Below, in pieces: positions 63,802 to 64,000 of a stretch of 64,000 bases of DNA. The DNA is from Pseudoxanthomonas sp. X-1 (GTDB lineage: Bacteria > Pseudomonadota > Gammaproteobacteria > Xanthomonadales > Xanthomonadaceae), in assembly GCF_020042665.1 (NCBI RefSeq), contig NZ_CP083376.1:3074001-3138000 (forward strand), in the 5' to 3' direction. A model generated the notes under the pieces. It was not told the DNA's origin. It worked only from the letters and a program-made list of their open reading frames with translations, and did not search any database. The translations under genes were made by a program, and so were the position numbers. How positions within the stretch are numbered: position 1 is the stretch's first letter; the number at the start of each line of letters is the position of its first letter.

Positions 63802-64000
63802 GGCATTACTCCAGAAGGCTTGCGTCTGGCCAGATGATGGCGACGCCGCGCGGCCGACAGTACCGCCACGCCGCGCAACGATCCATTGCGGCTGACGACG
63901 GCCGGTGCTGGAGCCTGCCTGAAGGAGTTCTTTGCGACGCGCGGAGAAGCGGGCAAGTCGAAGATACGAACGCTGGCTCGGCGAGCGGACTTCGCCGACC

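Overview
The window is GC-rich gammaproteobacterial chromosome from a Xanthomonadaceae (Lysobacteraceae) member. The evidence is the pilSR-pilA-pilBCD order, a gapA-pgk-pyk-fba cluster of xanthomonad type, a TonB-dependent receptor of the large Xanthomonas/Caulobacter type, and many ATGA-overlapping operons. Pseudoxanthomonas or a close genus is my best guess; the genus cannot be fixed from this sequence alone. No rRNA, tRNA or CRISPR array was seen.

Layout. 1-9.9 kb is a type IV pilus locus: pilS (cut by the left edge), pilR, a sigma-54 promoter, pilA, an AT-rich membrane glycosyltransferase-like gene set between pilin and motor genes, then pilB, pilC, pilD. 10-16.9 kb (minus strand) is the lower-glycolysis cluster gapA, an exported BamE-like protein, pgk, a HAD phosphatase, pyk and class I fructose-bisphosphate aldolase. 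17-20.8 kb has ompW behind a perfect FNR-type box, an S1/P1 nuclease and an ALDH7-type dehydrogenase. 20.9-34.7 kb is a galactan/galactose locus: TonB receptor, GH53 endo-galactanase and GH2 beta-galactosidase on the minus strand, a LysR regulator, then a six-gene De Ley-Doudoroff operon (galactose dehydrogenase, dgoA, dgoD, lactonase, dgoK, sodium symporter) on the plus strand. Its products, pyruvate and glyceraldehyde 3-phosphate, enter the glycolytic cluster next door. 35-57.4 kb is mostly housekeeping: pyrD, murB, ispG, xseA, an AcvB/VirJ-like protein, a VWA lipoprotein, a GAF-GGDEF-EAL protein, an ECF sigma factor with a putative anti-sigma factor, an ABC exporter, a histidine-phosphatase-like lipoprotein without its catalytic residues, endonuclease V and a pirin.

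The most interesting part is 57.5-62.9 kb. A lower-GC island is bounded by 22-base terminal inverted repeats (21 of 22 matching) and flanked by an 11-base direct repeat. It encodes an IS1595-family transposase plus cargo: a coiled-coil/HTH-like protein, a D12-type DNA adenine methyltransferase, a ParB-like protein with a Pro-rich linker and a helical C-terminal domain, and a small unknown protein. It reads as a 5.4 kb transposon carrying an uncharacterised methylation module, possibly for defence or self-maintenance. A second pirin gene lies just beyond it.

Dispersed intergenic repeats (a 32-base repeat in two places, a CCCCAAT heptamer array, REP-like hairpins) occur between operons.
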